Assembly: GCF_049943335.1 (NCBI RefSeq)
Contig: NZ_JBNFVY010000009.1
Coordinates: forward strand, 41,881-105,880
Origin: JBNFVY01 sp049943335
Lineage (GTDB): Bacteria; Pseudomonadota; Alphaproteobacteria; Rhodobacterales; Rhodobacteraceae
Direction of reading: 5' to 3'
Length of the DNA: 64,000 nt
This document shows, in pieces, positions 20,101-28,110 of this stretch. The position numbers and the translations under genes are program-made. How positions within the stretch are numbered: the first letter of the stretch is position 1; each line of letters opens with the position of its first letter. The notes under the pieces were generated by a model. That model was not told where the DNA came from. It ran no database searches and was given only the letters and a program-made list of their open reading frames with translations.

Positions 20101-21670
20101 CATCGCCTTCGGTTGACACATAGGTGTCGCCCGCCGGGGTTGCGGCGCCGTCGCTGGACAGGGCCCAGTTGGCCCCGTCGTTCGGATCGGCCGTCAAATC
20201 GGTCAGATAGATCGATCCGGACCCGTCGTCAGCGGGCCAATCGCCGCTATCGTCATAGGCAACGGTGGCGATGGCATTGGCGTGGGTCGCGTGATCGCCG
20301 TCATACGCATCGAACGACGACCAGACCGACACCGTGTCACCCGAATTGTTCAGCGACATGGCCGACCAGTTCGTCACCGCGATCAGGGTCACGCCTTCGC
20401 CCCATTGCGCGGCAAAGGTGGCGGCGCTGGAGCTGTCGGCGTTGAACAACACCGCTGTTTCGCCCGCCGCGATGACCCCGCCCGCGATGTTCGCGCCGCT
20501 ATGCGCGGTGCCGTTGATATCGTCGATCACAAAGCCGGTCAGATCCACGTCACTGGCGCCGGCGTTGTAAAGCTCGACCCATTCTCCTGCAGGCTCAGAC
20601 GTGCCGGGGTTGTACATGATTTCGCTGATGACCAACGAGATTTCTTCGACATCCGTCACGTTGACCGTCACGGCCGCGCTGTCGCTCAGATCGCCGTCGG
20701 TGACGCTGACTTCGACGGCGTAGCTGTTGTCGCCGTCAGCGTCGCCCGGCGCTTCAAAGTCCGGGGCGGCGATGAAGGACAGCGCGCCGGTGGCCGCATC
20801 AATGGCAAACAGCGCCGCATCCGCGCCACCGCTGATCGCATAACTCAGATCGGTGCTGTCCAGGTCGGCGCTATCGATCACGGCCACCGGATCGGTGCCG
20901 TTTTCAGCGTAGCTGACCGATACCGGCGCAATGATCGAGGGGGCATCGTTCACGCCGGTAATCGTGACCGTCACAGTGGCGGTGTCGGTCCCACCCAGGC
21001 CGTCATCGGCGGTATAGCTGAACGTGTCCTGGGCGGTTTCGCCCGCCGCAAGGGCATCAAACAGGCCCGCGTGGTCATAGGAAATCACGCCGTCGGCAAG
21101 ACTGACACTGGCCCCCGCGGCCGATGTCGCATCAACAGACGTGACGGAAATGGCATCGCCGTCAAACTCGGCGTCGTTGGCCGTCAAATCGGCCGCATCC
21201 AGCGTCAGAGCGGTGTCTTCGTCAGTGGAAACGCTGTCATTGCGCGCCAGCACCGCGTTGTTGGTGCCGTCCAGGTTCAGCGTGTAATCATCCGCCGCGA
21301 AATACAGCGCCTCAACCCGCAATATGACATCTGTTCCCGCCCCTTCGGGGGCAGTGTGCAACCGCGTGATGGTCGTTGGTTGCCACCAGTGCGTCGGGGT
21401 GGAAATCTCGTAGTCAGCGGCGCTGCCTGCATAGCGCACCGTATCGCGCCCGGTTCCGCCATCGTACCGATTGTCACCCGACCCGGCGATGATGGTATCC
21501 TTCCCGCTGCCGGCGAACACTCGGTCGTCCCCCCCGCCGGACGAAATGACGTCATCACCGCGCAGACCCAGTATGATGTCACGCCCTTCGCTGCCTGCCA
21601 GGTCGTCACCGTCCATTGATCCGACAATAATTTTGGGAATGGCTGTGGTGCTTAAGAAACGGGAAAACAT
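17159..21670 (-). CDS. ExeM/NucH-like secreted multidomain nuclease
   Basis: 1503-residue very acidic protein. N-terminal RTX-type Ca-binding repeats at about residues 20-80 (GSEGRDIILGLRGDD, GGGDDRVFAGSGKD) are followed by two cadherin/VCBS-type Ig repeats (to about 340). Two or three lamin-tail domains come next (LVISEIMYNPGTSEPAGEWV; VVLNELAVN; ARLNEIHYDNAGADVGEFVE), then an OB-fold segment (about 880-1120) and a C-terminal endonuclease/exonuclease/phosphatase domain (VVSFNVLNYF, VLGDFNAY, TSDHDP). No Sec signal; type I secretion is likely. RTX repeats usually lie near the C-terminus, so their position here is unusual. ExeM relatives degrade extracellular DNA. Start chosen at MFSRFL because GAGGAG precedes it. 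Confidence 0.88.
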   Translation of the reverse strand: MFSRFLSTTAIPKIIVGSMDGDDLAGSEGRDIILGLRGDDVISSGGGDDRVFAGSGKDTIIAGSGDNRYDGGTGRDTVRYAGSAADYEISTPTHWWQPTTITRLHTAPEGAGTDVILRVEALYFAADDYTLNLDGTNNAVLARNDSVSTDEDTALTLDAADLTANDAEFDGDAISVTSVDATSAAGASVSLADGVISYDHAGLFDALAAGETAQDTFSYTADDGLGGTDTATVTVTITGVNDAPSIIAPVSVSYAENGTDPVAVIDSADLDSTDLSYAISGGADAALFAIDAATGALSFIAAPDFEAPGDADGDNSYAVEVSVTDGDLSDSAAVTVNVTDVEEISLVISEIMYNPGTSEPAGEWVELYNAGASDVDLTGFVIDDINGTAHSGANIAGGVIAAGETAVLFNADSSSAATFAAQWGEGVTLIAVTNWSAMSLNNSGDTVSVWSSFDAYDGDHATHANAIATVAYDDSGDWPADDGSGSIYLTDLTADPNDGANWALSSDGAATPAGDTYVSTEGDVGSPGGMFAPAVVLNELAVNTSGTDWEFAELYGEPGHSLDGLTLVVVRGDDSTVGSVYRAFDLTGHEIGANGYFLLASPQAELTFGLTADYAIGNDSFVNDTSTFLLVQDFTGAVGDDLDTDDDGNLDITPYGAVLDSVALIDATADDRAYSGAVVGPDGSYMAAGATRSPDGTGDWVMTDFSDEATYSPTVAEVALVADARLNEIHYDNAGADVGEFVEVRVNAGADVSGLSVALYNGSNGADYDSAALSTMEMTTDGTFDYYVWSPSSIQNGAPDGFALIEAGTVVEFLSYEGTMTATSGAAAGMTSTDIGVAETSSTDLGQSLWRDADGVWQGPADETPGEANDDGGSGGGATEALISAVQGSGDGGAMVGETVIVEAIVVGDFQDGDADTLRDLQGFFLQEEAADSDGDASTSEGIFVYEGTGDFITDVALGDRVLVTGVVSEYFGQTQIVATGVEVIAAGAVSDVNTMAAHISVDGIDAVTTDDSGNYVPDLEAYEGMLVTIDDTLTVNELYQLDRFNEMRLTAGDRPEQFTQSNDPDVAAYDAYQQQTGSDEIVYDDGLNFQNQSILSDVDLNGDGVFDTSDGFTMGDTVTGLTGVIGYSWAGSSSSPATWRVRSVEEGANTFVDTDTREDTVPAVGGDLKVVSFNVLNYFVTIDASGASTDLGFDPRGADTAEEFARQTEKLVGTLLDTDADVFGLVELENQFAEGASDNAIATLVSEMNATLGSDIYDWVRPGADHVGDDAIAVGMIYDASAVSVVPGTVDYLTDADLDALGYGALDDDGLGVFEGAGTNRSPLTAEFIDLGTGEDFSVTVTHMKSKGSGEGTNADIGDGAGASNEMRSEGVEVMQAWLDARADADSLVLGDFNAYAAEDPIDLMAAEGYVNLEEFFNPGATTYVFDGQTGTLDYAFGSSDIMDNVTGAEAWHINSSEPGAIDYNTDFGRDTAMFDGDVPYRTSDHDPIIVGLDFDPVLVVA

Positions 21671-21830
21671 GGCGGGGCTCCTCATTATGATTGGGGGGAC
21701 CATAGCTTCCCCAAGATCACATGAGTGTGTCAGCCGCTGCTGGACCTGCCAAGAACATGGTTAATCGCACCTGGAATTGTTGACCACACGCTCAAATTTC
21801 AGGCGGATTTCCGCCGGTTCGGCCTGCGGA

Positions 21831-24359
21831 TCAGTAAAGCCCGCCCGCCGACAAGGTCCCAAGGGTCGCTTTGTTGGGGACTTTGACCGTTTCGCCGGTC
21901 GAAGTGCGCACATCGTTTGTTCCTGCATTTGTTCCCGACGGCCCGTCCGGCAGGAACATTGGCAGGTTCGAACCCATGGCAAACCCGCCATCAAATGCGA
22001 TGCCGAACACCGGTTCTTCGCCATCGCGGAAATATTCGGCGACAACGTTCGGCCCCGAGGCTGAATCCGCAAGCCGCGCGCCCGTGAACCGATCGATCTT
22101 GATAAAGTGCCCGCCCGGCGGCACCCGGAACTTGCCACCCCCGTATTTGGCCGTAGCGTCCTGCATGAATTCGTTGAAAACCGGCGCACAGAATTTGCCA
22201 CCCGACGCGCCCGGCATCGAACGCGGGCGGTCATATCCGATATAACACCCCGCAACGATCTGGCTGGTAAACCCTACGAACCACGCGTCCTTGCCATCGT
22301 TCGTGGTCCCTGTCTTGCCAGCGACCGGCACGGGCAGATTGACCCGGCCCCTGGCGGTGCCGCGCTGCACGACGCCCTGCAACATCGAGGTCAGCTGATA
22401 CGCGGTAATCGCGTCAATCACCCGGCCACGGTTCGATACGATCTTGGGCGCCAGATCCGGTGGAATGTCGGCGCGCGTGCAGTCAACGCATTGACGCTGA
22501 TCGTGCCGGTAAATCGTCTGCCCCCAGCGGTCTTGAACGCGGTCAACCAGGGTCGGTTCCACGCGCTCGCCGCCGTTTGCAAACATCGCGTAGGCCGCCA
22601 CCATCTTGAACAGGGTCGTTTCATCAGAGCCCAGAGCGTTGGCCAAATAGGGCTGCATGTTGTCATAGACGCCAAAACGGTTGGCGTAGCTGGACACCAG
22701 ATCCATGCCCACTTCCTGGCCCAGACGGATCGTCATCAGGTTGCGCGATTGTTCGATCCCGGTGCGCAGCGGCGTCGGACCATAGAACTGGCGGCTGGCG
22801 TTTTGCGGGCGCCAAACCCCGTCGGGCGTGTTGATTTCGATCGGAGCATCCACAAGGATCGTCGCCGGCGTGAACCCGCTGTCCAGGGCCGCCGCGTAGA
22901 CGAACGGCTTGAACGATGAACCCGGCTGGCGGGTGGCTTGCGTGGCGCGGTTGAACACCGAATGCTGATAGGAAAACCCGCCCTGCATGGCCAGAACACG
23001 CCCCGTGTTCACGTCCATCGCCAAGAAGCCGCCCTGCACTTCGGGCACTTGGCGCAAGGTCCAGCGGATGAAATCGCCGGTCCCGTCATCGCCCGTTGTC
23101 ATGCGGCGAACGTGGACCACGTCACCGACATCGAAATTGTCACGCAGCGACCCGCGGAACCACGCGGTGTCCTTACGCCCCACGATCCAGGGTTCGGCGG
23201 GGTCTTCGTCGATCCCTTCGATCAAGATATCAAGTTGCTGATCGCCCACGGCTTGCACCACCGCAACATGCCATTTCCCGTCAAGATCGATGTCGCGGGC
23301 CACGCGCAGGTCCTGAAGCGCCTCGCGCCAGGTGCCGTTTTGCAGGGCCGCGGGATCAATGCTCTGCCCGGTGCCGCGCCATTCGCCCCACGACCGGTCC
23401 AGATCCTCTAGCTGGGCGCGCAGCGCCCGCGCCGCCTTCGCCTGCAATTCCGGATCTACGGTGGCCCGGATCGACAGGCCGCCCTCAAAAAACTCTTCTT
23501 CGCCAAAGTTCTTGCTCAGCTGGCGGCGAATTTCGTCGGTGAAATAGTCACGTGTCGGCAGGCTGCTGCGGAAACTGTCGTAATCGCCGTTCTGCACCGA
23601 CAGAATCGGTTGATTACGGGCCCGTTCGTATTCTTCGACCGGCAGATACCCGTTTTCGTACATCTCTCGCAGCACGAAATTGCGCCGTTGAAGCGCGGCA
23701 TCGTAATTCTTGACGGGATGATAGGAATAAGGCGCCTTGGGGTGGATCGCCAGAAACGCAGCCTCTTCGCTGGAAAGCTCGCTCAGGGACTTGTTGAAAT
23801 AGGTCTGCGCGGCGGCGGCCACACCAAAGGACCGTGCGCCCAGATCGATTTCATTCAGGTAAAGCGCAAGGATGTCATCCTTGCCCAGTGTCTTTTCAAG
23901 CCGCGAGGCCAGGATGATCTCTTTGATCTTGCGCTCGGCGGATCGGTCAGACGACAGCAGGAAGTTCTTCATCACCTGCTGCGTAATCGTCGACGCGCCG
24001 CGCAGGGTCCCGCCATCGACTGCGGCCAACGCCGCGGCGATCATGCCACGCAGATCATAGCCCTTGTGCACATAGAAATTCTTGTCTTCGGCGGAAATAA
24101 ACGCGTGCTTGACCAAATCAGGGATTTCGTCGGCGGGCACGAACAGGCGCCGCTCGCGGGCAAATTCGTCGATGATCCGCCCTTCGTTGGAATAGATCCG
24201 GCTGATGGTCGGCGGCCTGTACGACGCCAGCTGCTCATGGTTCGGCAAGTCCCGGCCATAGACCCAGAAAATACCGCCCACGGCCAGCGCGGCCATGACC
24301 GAACCGATGGTCAGGGCCGAAAAGATGGCGCCGAAAAATGACAAAATGAAGCGGATCAA
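21831..24359 (-). CDS. mrcA: Penicillin-binding protein 1A
   Basis: Bifunctional peptidoglycan synthase of 842 residues. It has an N-terminal membrane helix (about 8-30) and a glycosyltransferase domain with EDKNFYVHKGYD, GASTITQQVMKNFLL and a KIKEI motif. A linker with an OB-like insert follows, then a transpeptidase domain with active Ser in GSSFKPF, SRN as second motif and GKTGTTNDGKDAWF as third. All catalytic residues are intact. It lies 115 bp downstream of the amidase gene on the same strand, forming a cell-wall gene group. Confidence 0.96.
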   Translation of the reverse strand: MIRFILSFFGAIFSALTIGSVMAALAVGGIFWVYGRDLPNHEQLASYRPPTISRIYSNEGRIIDEFARERRLFVPADEIPDLVKHAFISAEDKNFYVHKGYDLRGMIAAALAAVDGGTLRGASTITQQVMKNFLLSSDRSAERKIKEIILASRLEKTLGKDDILALYLNEIDLGARSFGVAAAAQTYFNKSLSELSSEEAAFLAIHPKAPYSYHPVKNYDAALQRRNFVLREMYENGYLPVEEYERARNQPILSVQNGDYDSFRSSLPTRDYFTDEIRRQLSKNFGEEEFFEGGLSIRATVDPELQAKAARALRAQLEDLDRSWGEWRGTGQSIDPAALQNGTWREALQDLRVARDIDLDGKWHVAVVQAVGDQQLDILIEGIDEDPAEPWIVGRKDTAWFRGSLRDNFDVGDVVHVRRMTTGDDGTGDFIRWTLRQVPEVQGGFLAMDVNTGRVLAMQGGFSYQHSVFNRATQATRQPGSSFKPFVYAAALDSGFTPATILVDAPIEINTPDGVWRPQNASRQFYGPTPLRTGIEQSRNLMTIRLGQEVGMDLVSSYANRFGVYDNMQPYLANALGSDETTLFKMVAAYAMFANGGERVEPTLVDRVQDRWGQTIYRHDQRQCVDCTRADIPPDLAPKIVSNRGRVIDAITAYQLTSMLQGVVQRGTARGRVNLPVPVAGKTGTTNDGKDAWFVGFTSQIVAGCYIGYDRPRSMPGASGGKFCAPVFNEFMQDATAKYGGGKFRVPPGGHFIKIDRFTGARLADSASGPNVVAEYFRDGEEPVFGIAFDGGFAMGSNLPMFLPDGPSGTNAGTNDVRTSTGETVKVPNKATLGTLSAGGLY

Positions 24360-24474
24360 GTCCTGTCCTCGCCCGAGTGCACTGACTTCCCACTATACCG
24401 GAGCTGGCGCCAAGGCAAAACGGGGAAAAACGCCTTGTGCGTCAACAGCGCTCACGTCCACGTGACGTTTGCGG

Positions 24475-25695
24475 CTATTGCCGGATCAGCTGGGCCTCGG
24501 CGGCGTCGGCCTCGGCCCATCGCTGCAGCGCGTCGCGCATCGCCCAGACTGCCTTGGCCCGCCATGCCGGATCGCTCAGACGCTGGCGGTCGCGCGCACT
24601 GGACAAGAACCCGATTTCCAGAAGAACAGACGGAATATCCGGGGCTTTGAGCACCGAAAAGTTCGCCCGGTGGCGCGGCTTCTTGTGCATCTTGATATTC
24701 TGCGTCAGCTCTTCGACCAGGATTTTGGCGAACCGCTCGGTGCGCGGAGCGGTTTCCGTGCGGGCCAGATCCATCAACACGATGGCGATTTCGTCCTCGG
24801 TATCGCTCAGATCGACGCCGGCCAGCAGATCGGCGCGGTCATGGCGTTCCGCCAGTTGCTGGGCTGCGCGATCGGTGGCTTTTTCGGCCAAGGTGTAAAC
24901 CGATGCGCCTGACGCGGTCCCTTCCGCCAGCGCATCGGCATGCAGCGACAGGAACACGTCTGCGCCAGCTTCGCGCGCGATGGTGATCCGGTGCTCGAGC
25001 GGCACGAAACTGTCGTCGGTCCGGGTCAGAACCACATGGAACCCGCCAGACCGGATCAGCATGTCACGAAGTTCCTGCGCGAAGGTCAACATCAGGTGGG
25101 ATTCAACCATTCCGTCGGCCTGTGCTCCGGGATCGATGCCGCCATGGCCCGGATCCAGGACAACCACCAGCGGGCGATCCCCCTGGTAGCGGCGGCGCGG
25201 TGCGGCAGTCTCGGCTGCGGGCGGGGTGATTTGCGCGTCGGGCGGTGCCCCTGCCCCTTCGGCAAAGGTATCGTCATCGATCTGTTCGAACGTCATCGTG
25301 ATCAAGGCGCCAGATGCGTTTGCACTGACATCGGCGATGACAAGACCAAGGGGCACGCTCAGATCCAGCACCATGCGCGACCAGCCCGGCTGAAAACCGC
25401 CAACACGCGCGCCGGACACGCGAAAGGACCGGTTCATCGCGTCAGGGTCCAGCCCATCCCAGACCACTTCGGACAGATCAATCACCATGCGGCGCGGATT
25501 ATCCAGCGCGAATATGCGGAACGGAACCGGCTGGCTGAGCGCAAGTTCCAGCACAGTGTCGCCTGAGACTTCGTAAATCCGGGTGTGCGCGGGATCAACG
25601 CGGGCCAGCCCGGTCAGGCGATCCGTCTGGGCAGATGCGGCCACTGCAAAACAGGCCACCACCACGGCAAGCCAAACGCGAACGATAGGGATCAT
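24475..25695 (-). CDS. amiC: N-acetylmuramoyl-L-alanine amidase with AMIN domain
   Basis: Periplasmic zinc amidase that splits septal peptidoglycan, 406 residues. It has a signal peptide (VRVWLAVVVACFAVAASAQ), an AMIN targeting domain at about 30-140 and an Amidase_3 domain from about 170 (VVLDPGHGGIDPGA, then ESHLMLTFAQEL, LSLHADA and LLEIGFLS). The zinc ligands H and E are present. AmiC-like enzymes need activation by LytM-domain proteins such as EnvC. Placed just upstream of PBP1A, which fits coordinated wall work at division. The exact subtype (AmiA/B/C) is by resemblance only. Confidence 0.93.
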   Translation of the reverse strand: MIPIVRVWLAVVVACFAVAASAQTDRLTGLARVDPAHTRIYEVSGDTVLELALSQPVPFRIFALDNPRRMVIDLSEVVWDGLDPDAMNRSFRVSGARVGGFQPGWSRMVLDLSVPLGLVIADVSANASGALITMTFEQIDDDTFAEGAGAPPDAQITPPAAETAAPRRRYQGDRPLVVVLDPGHGGIDPGAQADGMVESHLMLTFAQELRDMLIRSGGFHVVLTRTDDSFVPLEHRITIAREAGADVFLSLHADALAEGTASGASVYTLAEKATDRAAQQLAERHDRADLLAGVDLSDTEDEIAIVLMDLARTETAPRTERFAKILVEELTQNIKMHKKPRHRANFSVLKAPDIPSVLLEIGFLSSARDRQRLSDPAWRAKAVWAMRDALQRWAEADAAEAQLIRQ

Positions 25696-25737
25696 GACAC
25701 TGCTCTCATCATGGCCTCTGCTGATGCCTTGTCCGCA

Positions 25738-26886
25738 TCATATGGCGCCGCGCGCGGCCATGAAAGCCTGCAATCGGCGCAGACCCTCTTCGATATCCGC
25801 GCTCGCGCGCGCATAGGAAAAGCGCAACGTCTGATGCCCGCGCTTTGGGTCAAAATCCAACCCCGGCGTCACTGCCACCCCGGTCTGGTCCAAAATCTCG
25901 GCGGCGAATGCGCGGCTGTCATCGGTCAGCTCGGACACATCGGCGTAGACATAAAATGCCCCGTCCGGCGGCGCAAAGCGCGTGAACCCGGCCTTTGGCA
26001 AGCCGTCGATCATCAGGGCACGGTTGCGCGCGTAAACGGCCAGGTTCGCCGCACATTCATCGCCCGCATCCAGTGCGCCAAGTGCTGCGATCTGGCTGGC
26101 ATGAGGCGGGCAAATGAACAGGTTCTGGGCCAAACGCTCGATCGTGCGCACGTGGTCGGGCGGGACCACCATCCAGCCGACACGCCACCCGGTCATCGAA
26201 AAGTACTTGGAAAATGAATTGATGACATAGACGTCATCACTGATTTCCAGCGCACTGACCGCCCGGTCGCCATATTGGATGCCGTGGTAAATCTCGTCCG
26301 ATATAAAGGAAATATCGCGGCTATGGGCGGCTGTGATCAGGTCTGACATCGCAGCGCGATCCAACATTGTGCCGCTAGGATTGCCCGGCGATGCGACGAT
26401 CAGCCCGTCCAAGTCATCCGGCAAATCGCCCGGAACCGGTTGCAATCGGTTGCCCGCAGAGGTCTGCAGCCCGACCGGTTCAAGATCCAGCGCCGACAGA
26501 ATCTGGCGATAGCTGGGATAGCCCGGTTCGCCCAAACCGACACGCGCGCCCGCATCGAACAGTGCGGTAAAGGCCAGGATGAACGCCCCGGATGATCCAG
26601 ACGTCACCACCACGCGGTCCGGGTCCAGATCGACACCATACCATTCACCATAGAGCCGCGCGATCCGCGCCCGAAGCGCCGGCAGCCCAAGCGCCACTGT
26701 GTATCCCAGCGAACCGGCATGCATTTCATCGATCAGGGCACGGCGGGCAGCCGCCGGCGCGGGCGTGCCAGGTTGGCCGACTTCCATGTGGATGATGTGA
26801 CGACCGGCCTCTTCTGCGGCACGGGCTGCCTCCATGACATCCATCACAATAAAGGGATCAACGTTGCTGCGGGTTGAGTTTTTCAT
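25738..26886 (-). CDS. Pyridoxal phosphate-dependent aminotransferase (class I/II)
   Basis: 382-residue fold-type I aminotransferase. It has the substrate/PLP segments GQPGTPAPAAAR, VTSGSSGAFILAF, PGNPSGTM, ISDEIYHGI and the Schiff-base Lys in NSFSKYFSMTGWRVGW. The set resembles aspartate/alanine-type transaminases, but substrate cannot be assigned. The start MKNSTRSNVDPF at 26886 follows AAGGA at suitable spacing; an upstream ATG would place that site inside the gene. Divergent from the DsbA-like gene and 42 bp upstream of amiC on the same strand. Confidence 0.92.
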   Translation of the reverse strand: MKNSTRSNVDPFIVMDVMEAARAAEEAGRHIIHMEVGQPGTPAPAAARRALIDEMHAGSLGYTVALGLPALRARIARLYGEWYGVDLDPDRVVVTSGSSGAFILAFTALFDAGARVGLGEPGYPSYRQILSALDLEPVGLQTSAGNRLQPVPGDLPDDLDGLIVASPGNPSGTMLDRAAMSDLITAAHSRDISFISDEIYHGIQYGDRAVSALEISDDVYVINSFSKYFSMTGWRVGWMVVPPDHVRTIERLAQNLFICPPHASQIAALGALDAGDECAANLAVYARNRALMIDGLPKAGFTRFAPPDGAFYVYADVSELTDDSRAFAAEILDQTGVAVTPGLDFDPKRGHQTLRFSYARASADIEEGLRRLQAFMAARGAI

Positions 26887-27015
26887 TGCCGATATCCTTA
26901 ATGCGCCCGCGTTGGTTGGCATTGCCATCGCCCGCCGTCAATGGGGGGATGGCCGGGTTACCACGGCTGGCGCATGTGATACGCAGGCCAAACGTCAGCA
27001 ACCGGAGATTCGCCC

Positions 27016-27780
27016 ATGCGCCGCCCATCCTTCCCCCTCGCCCGCTCCATCGCGCTCTTGCTGGCCATGTCGTCGGCAGCGGTCGGCGAAACGGATATGA
27101 CCAAGCTGAACGATGCTGAACGGGCCGCCTTTCGGGACGAGGTGCGCAGCTATCTTCTGACCAATCCCGAAGTGCTTATGGAAGCGATCGGGGTTCTTGA
27201 ACAACAGCAGGCCGAAGCGCAAAGTGCGGATGACGTCACGCTGGTTCAGGTCAACGCCGCCGCCATATTCGACGACCCGACGTCTTTCGTCGGCGGCAAT
27301 CCGGCAGGTGATATCACGGTGGTGGAATTTGCCGACTACAACTGCGGATACTGCAAAAAGGCCCACCCCGAGGTTTCACAATTGCTTGAGACGGACGGCA
27401 ACATCCGTTTTATCGTCAAGGAATTCCCGATCCTTGGCGAAACGTCCGTCCTGGCATCACGATTCGCGTTGGCCGTGCGCGAAGTTGCTGGCGATGACAC
27501 CTATGAGCGCGTCCACGACGCGTTGATGGAAGGGCGTGGCAAGATCACCGACGCCAGGCTGGACAAGATGGCCCGCAACATGGGGCTGGATGTCAGCGCG
27601 GTGCGGGCACAAATGAACAGCGACAAGATCAACACGATCCTGACCGAGAACCACGCCCTGGCCCAACGTTTGCAGATCAGTGGCACACCGACATTCGTCA
27701 TCGGCGATCAGCTACTGCGTGGATACGCGCCGCTGGACGCAATGCGCGAAATTGTGGCCGACGCCCGCGCCGACGGGTAA
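27016..27780 (+). CDS. DsbA-family thiol-disulfide oxidoreductase (Com1-like)
   Basis: 254-residue exported thioredoxin-fold protein. Signal peptide at about 1-25 (PLARSIALLLAMSSAAVG). An N-terminal helical segment (LNDAERAAFRDEVRSYLL, ending about residue 70) is typical of Com1/BdbD-like DsbA proteins. Active site CGYC is at residues 110-113, and the cis-Pro loop is SGTPTFVIGDQ. Probably an oxidase of periplasmic thiols or a disulfide isomerase. No DsbB partner gene is nearby. Confidence 0.92.
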   Translation: MRRPSFPLARSIALLLAMSSAAVGETDMTKLNDAERAAFRDEVRSYLLTNPEVLMEAIGVLEQQQAEAQSADDVTLVQVNAAAIFDDPTSFVGGNPAGDITVVEFADYNCGYCKKAHPEVSQLLETDGNIRFIVKEFPILGETSVLASRFALAVREVAGDDTYERVHDALMEGRGKITDARLDKMARNMGLDVSAVRAQMNSDKINTILTENHALAQRLQISGTPTFVIGDQLLRGYAPLDAMREIVADARADG

Positions 27781-27860
27781 CAAAGATCTGAACGCCTCGG
27801 GAACGGGTTGGCACTAGGTCGCCCCCCAAGGACACGCGCGGCGCCACCGACATTGCCAAA

Positions 27861-27890
27861 TCGATACGGGCCAGATCGATACGGGCCAGA
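27861..27890. repeat. Exact 15-bp tandem duplication
   Basis: The unit TCGATACGGGCCAGA occurs twice head to tail with no mismatch. Confidence 0.9.
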
Positions 27891-28031
27891 TTTCGGCGCG
27901 CTCCTGCACTCTCTACCAGCGCAGACCCCGTATATGAGCGAGTTGAGTTGGCCATGAACGGCAGTGACGTTCTGAGCGCTGGCGAAAGCGCCGCAGTATT
28001 CCAAGCAGACGCGGTTGGCGAGCGCCCCGCA

Positions 28032-28056
28032 GCTGTGGTTCCGCCCGAACCACAGC
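28032..28056. other. Perfect hairpin in the dsbA/ispG spacer
   Basis: GCTGTGGTTC and GAACCACAGC flank the loop CGCCC. A transcript from either strand would fold it. It may stop transcription or protect a 3' end, but it lacks a U-tract. Confidence 0.6.
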
Positions 28057-28064
28057 AGGACCTA

Positions 28065-28102
28065 GCGGGCTAATTTGGCCGGGGCGGGCTAATTTGGTCG
28101 GG
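28065..28102. repeat. 19-bp tandem duplication near the ispG stop
   Basis: Two copies of GCGGGCTAATTTGGYCGGG head to tail, differing at one position (C/T). The second copy ends 8 bp from the ispG stop codon. Confidence 0.9.
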
Positions 28103-28110
28103 GCCGAATT

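Larger units (their letters stand above)
27781..28110. other. 330-bp intergenic region with short tandem repeats and a hairpin
   Basis: Between the convergent dsbA-like gene and ispG. It holds an exact 15-bp tandem duplication (27861-27890), a 10-bp-stem hairpin with a 5-base loop (28032-28056), and a 19-bp tandem duplication with one mismatch (28065-28102) reaching almost to the ispG stop. A 39-codon reading frame at 27954-28073 starts with ATG but lacks a clear ribosome site, so I do not call it a gene. No T-tract follows the hairpin on either strand. Confidence 0.5.

Noticed and set aside
27861..28102. CRISPR-like repeat array
   Set aside because: Two different tandem duplications without spacers, not regular repeats separated by unique spacers.
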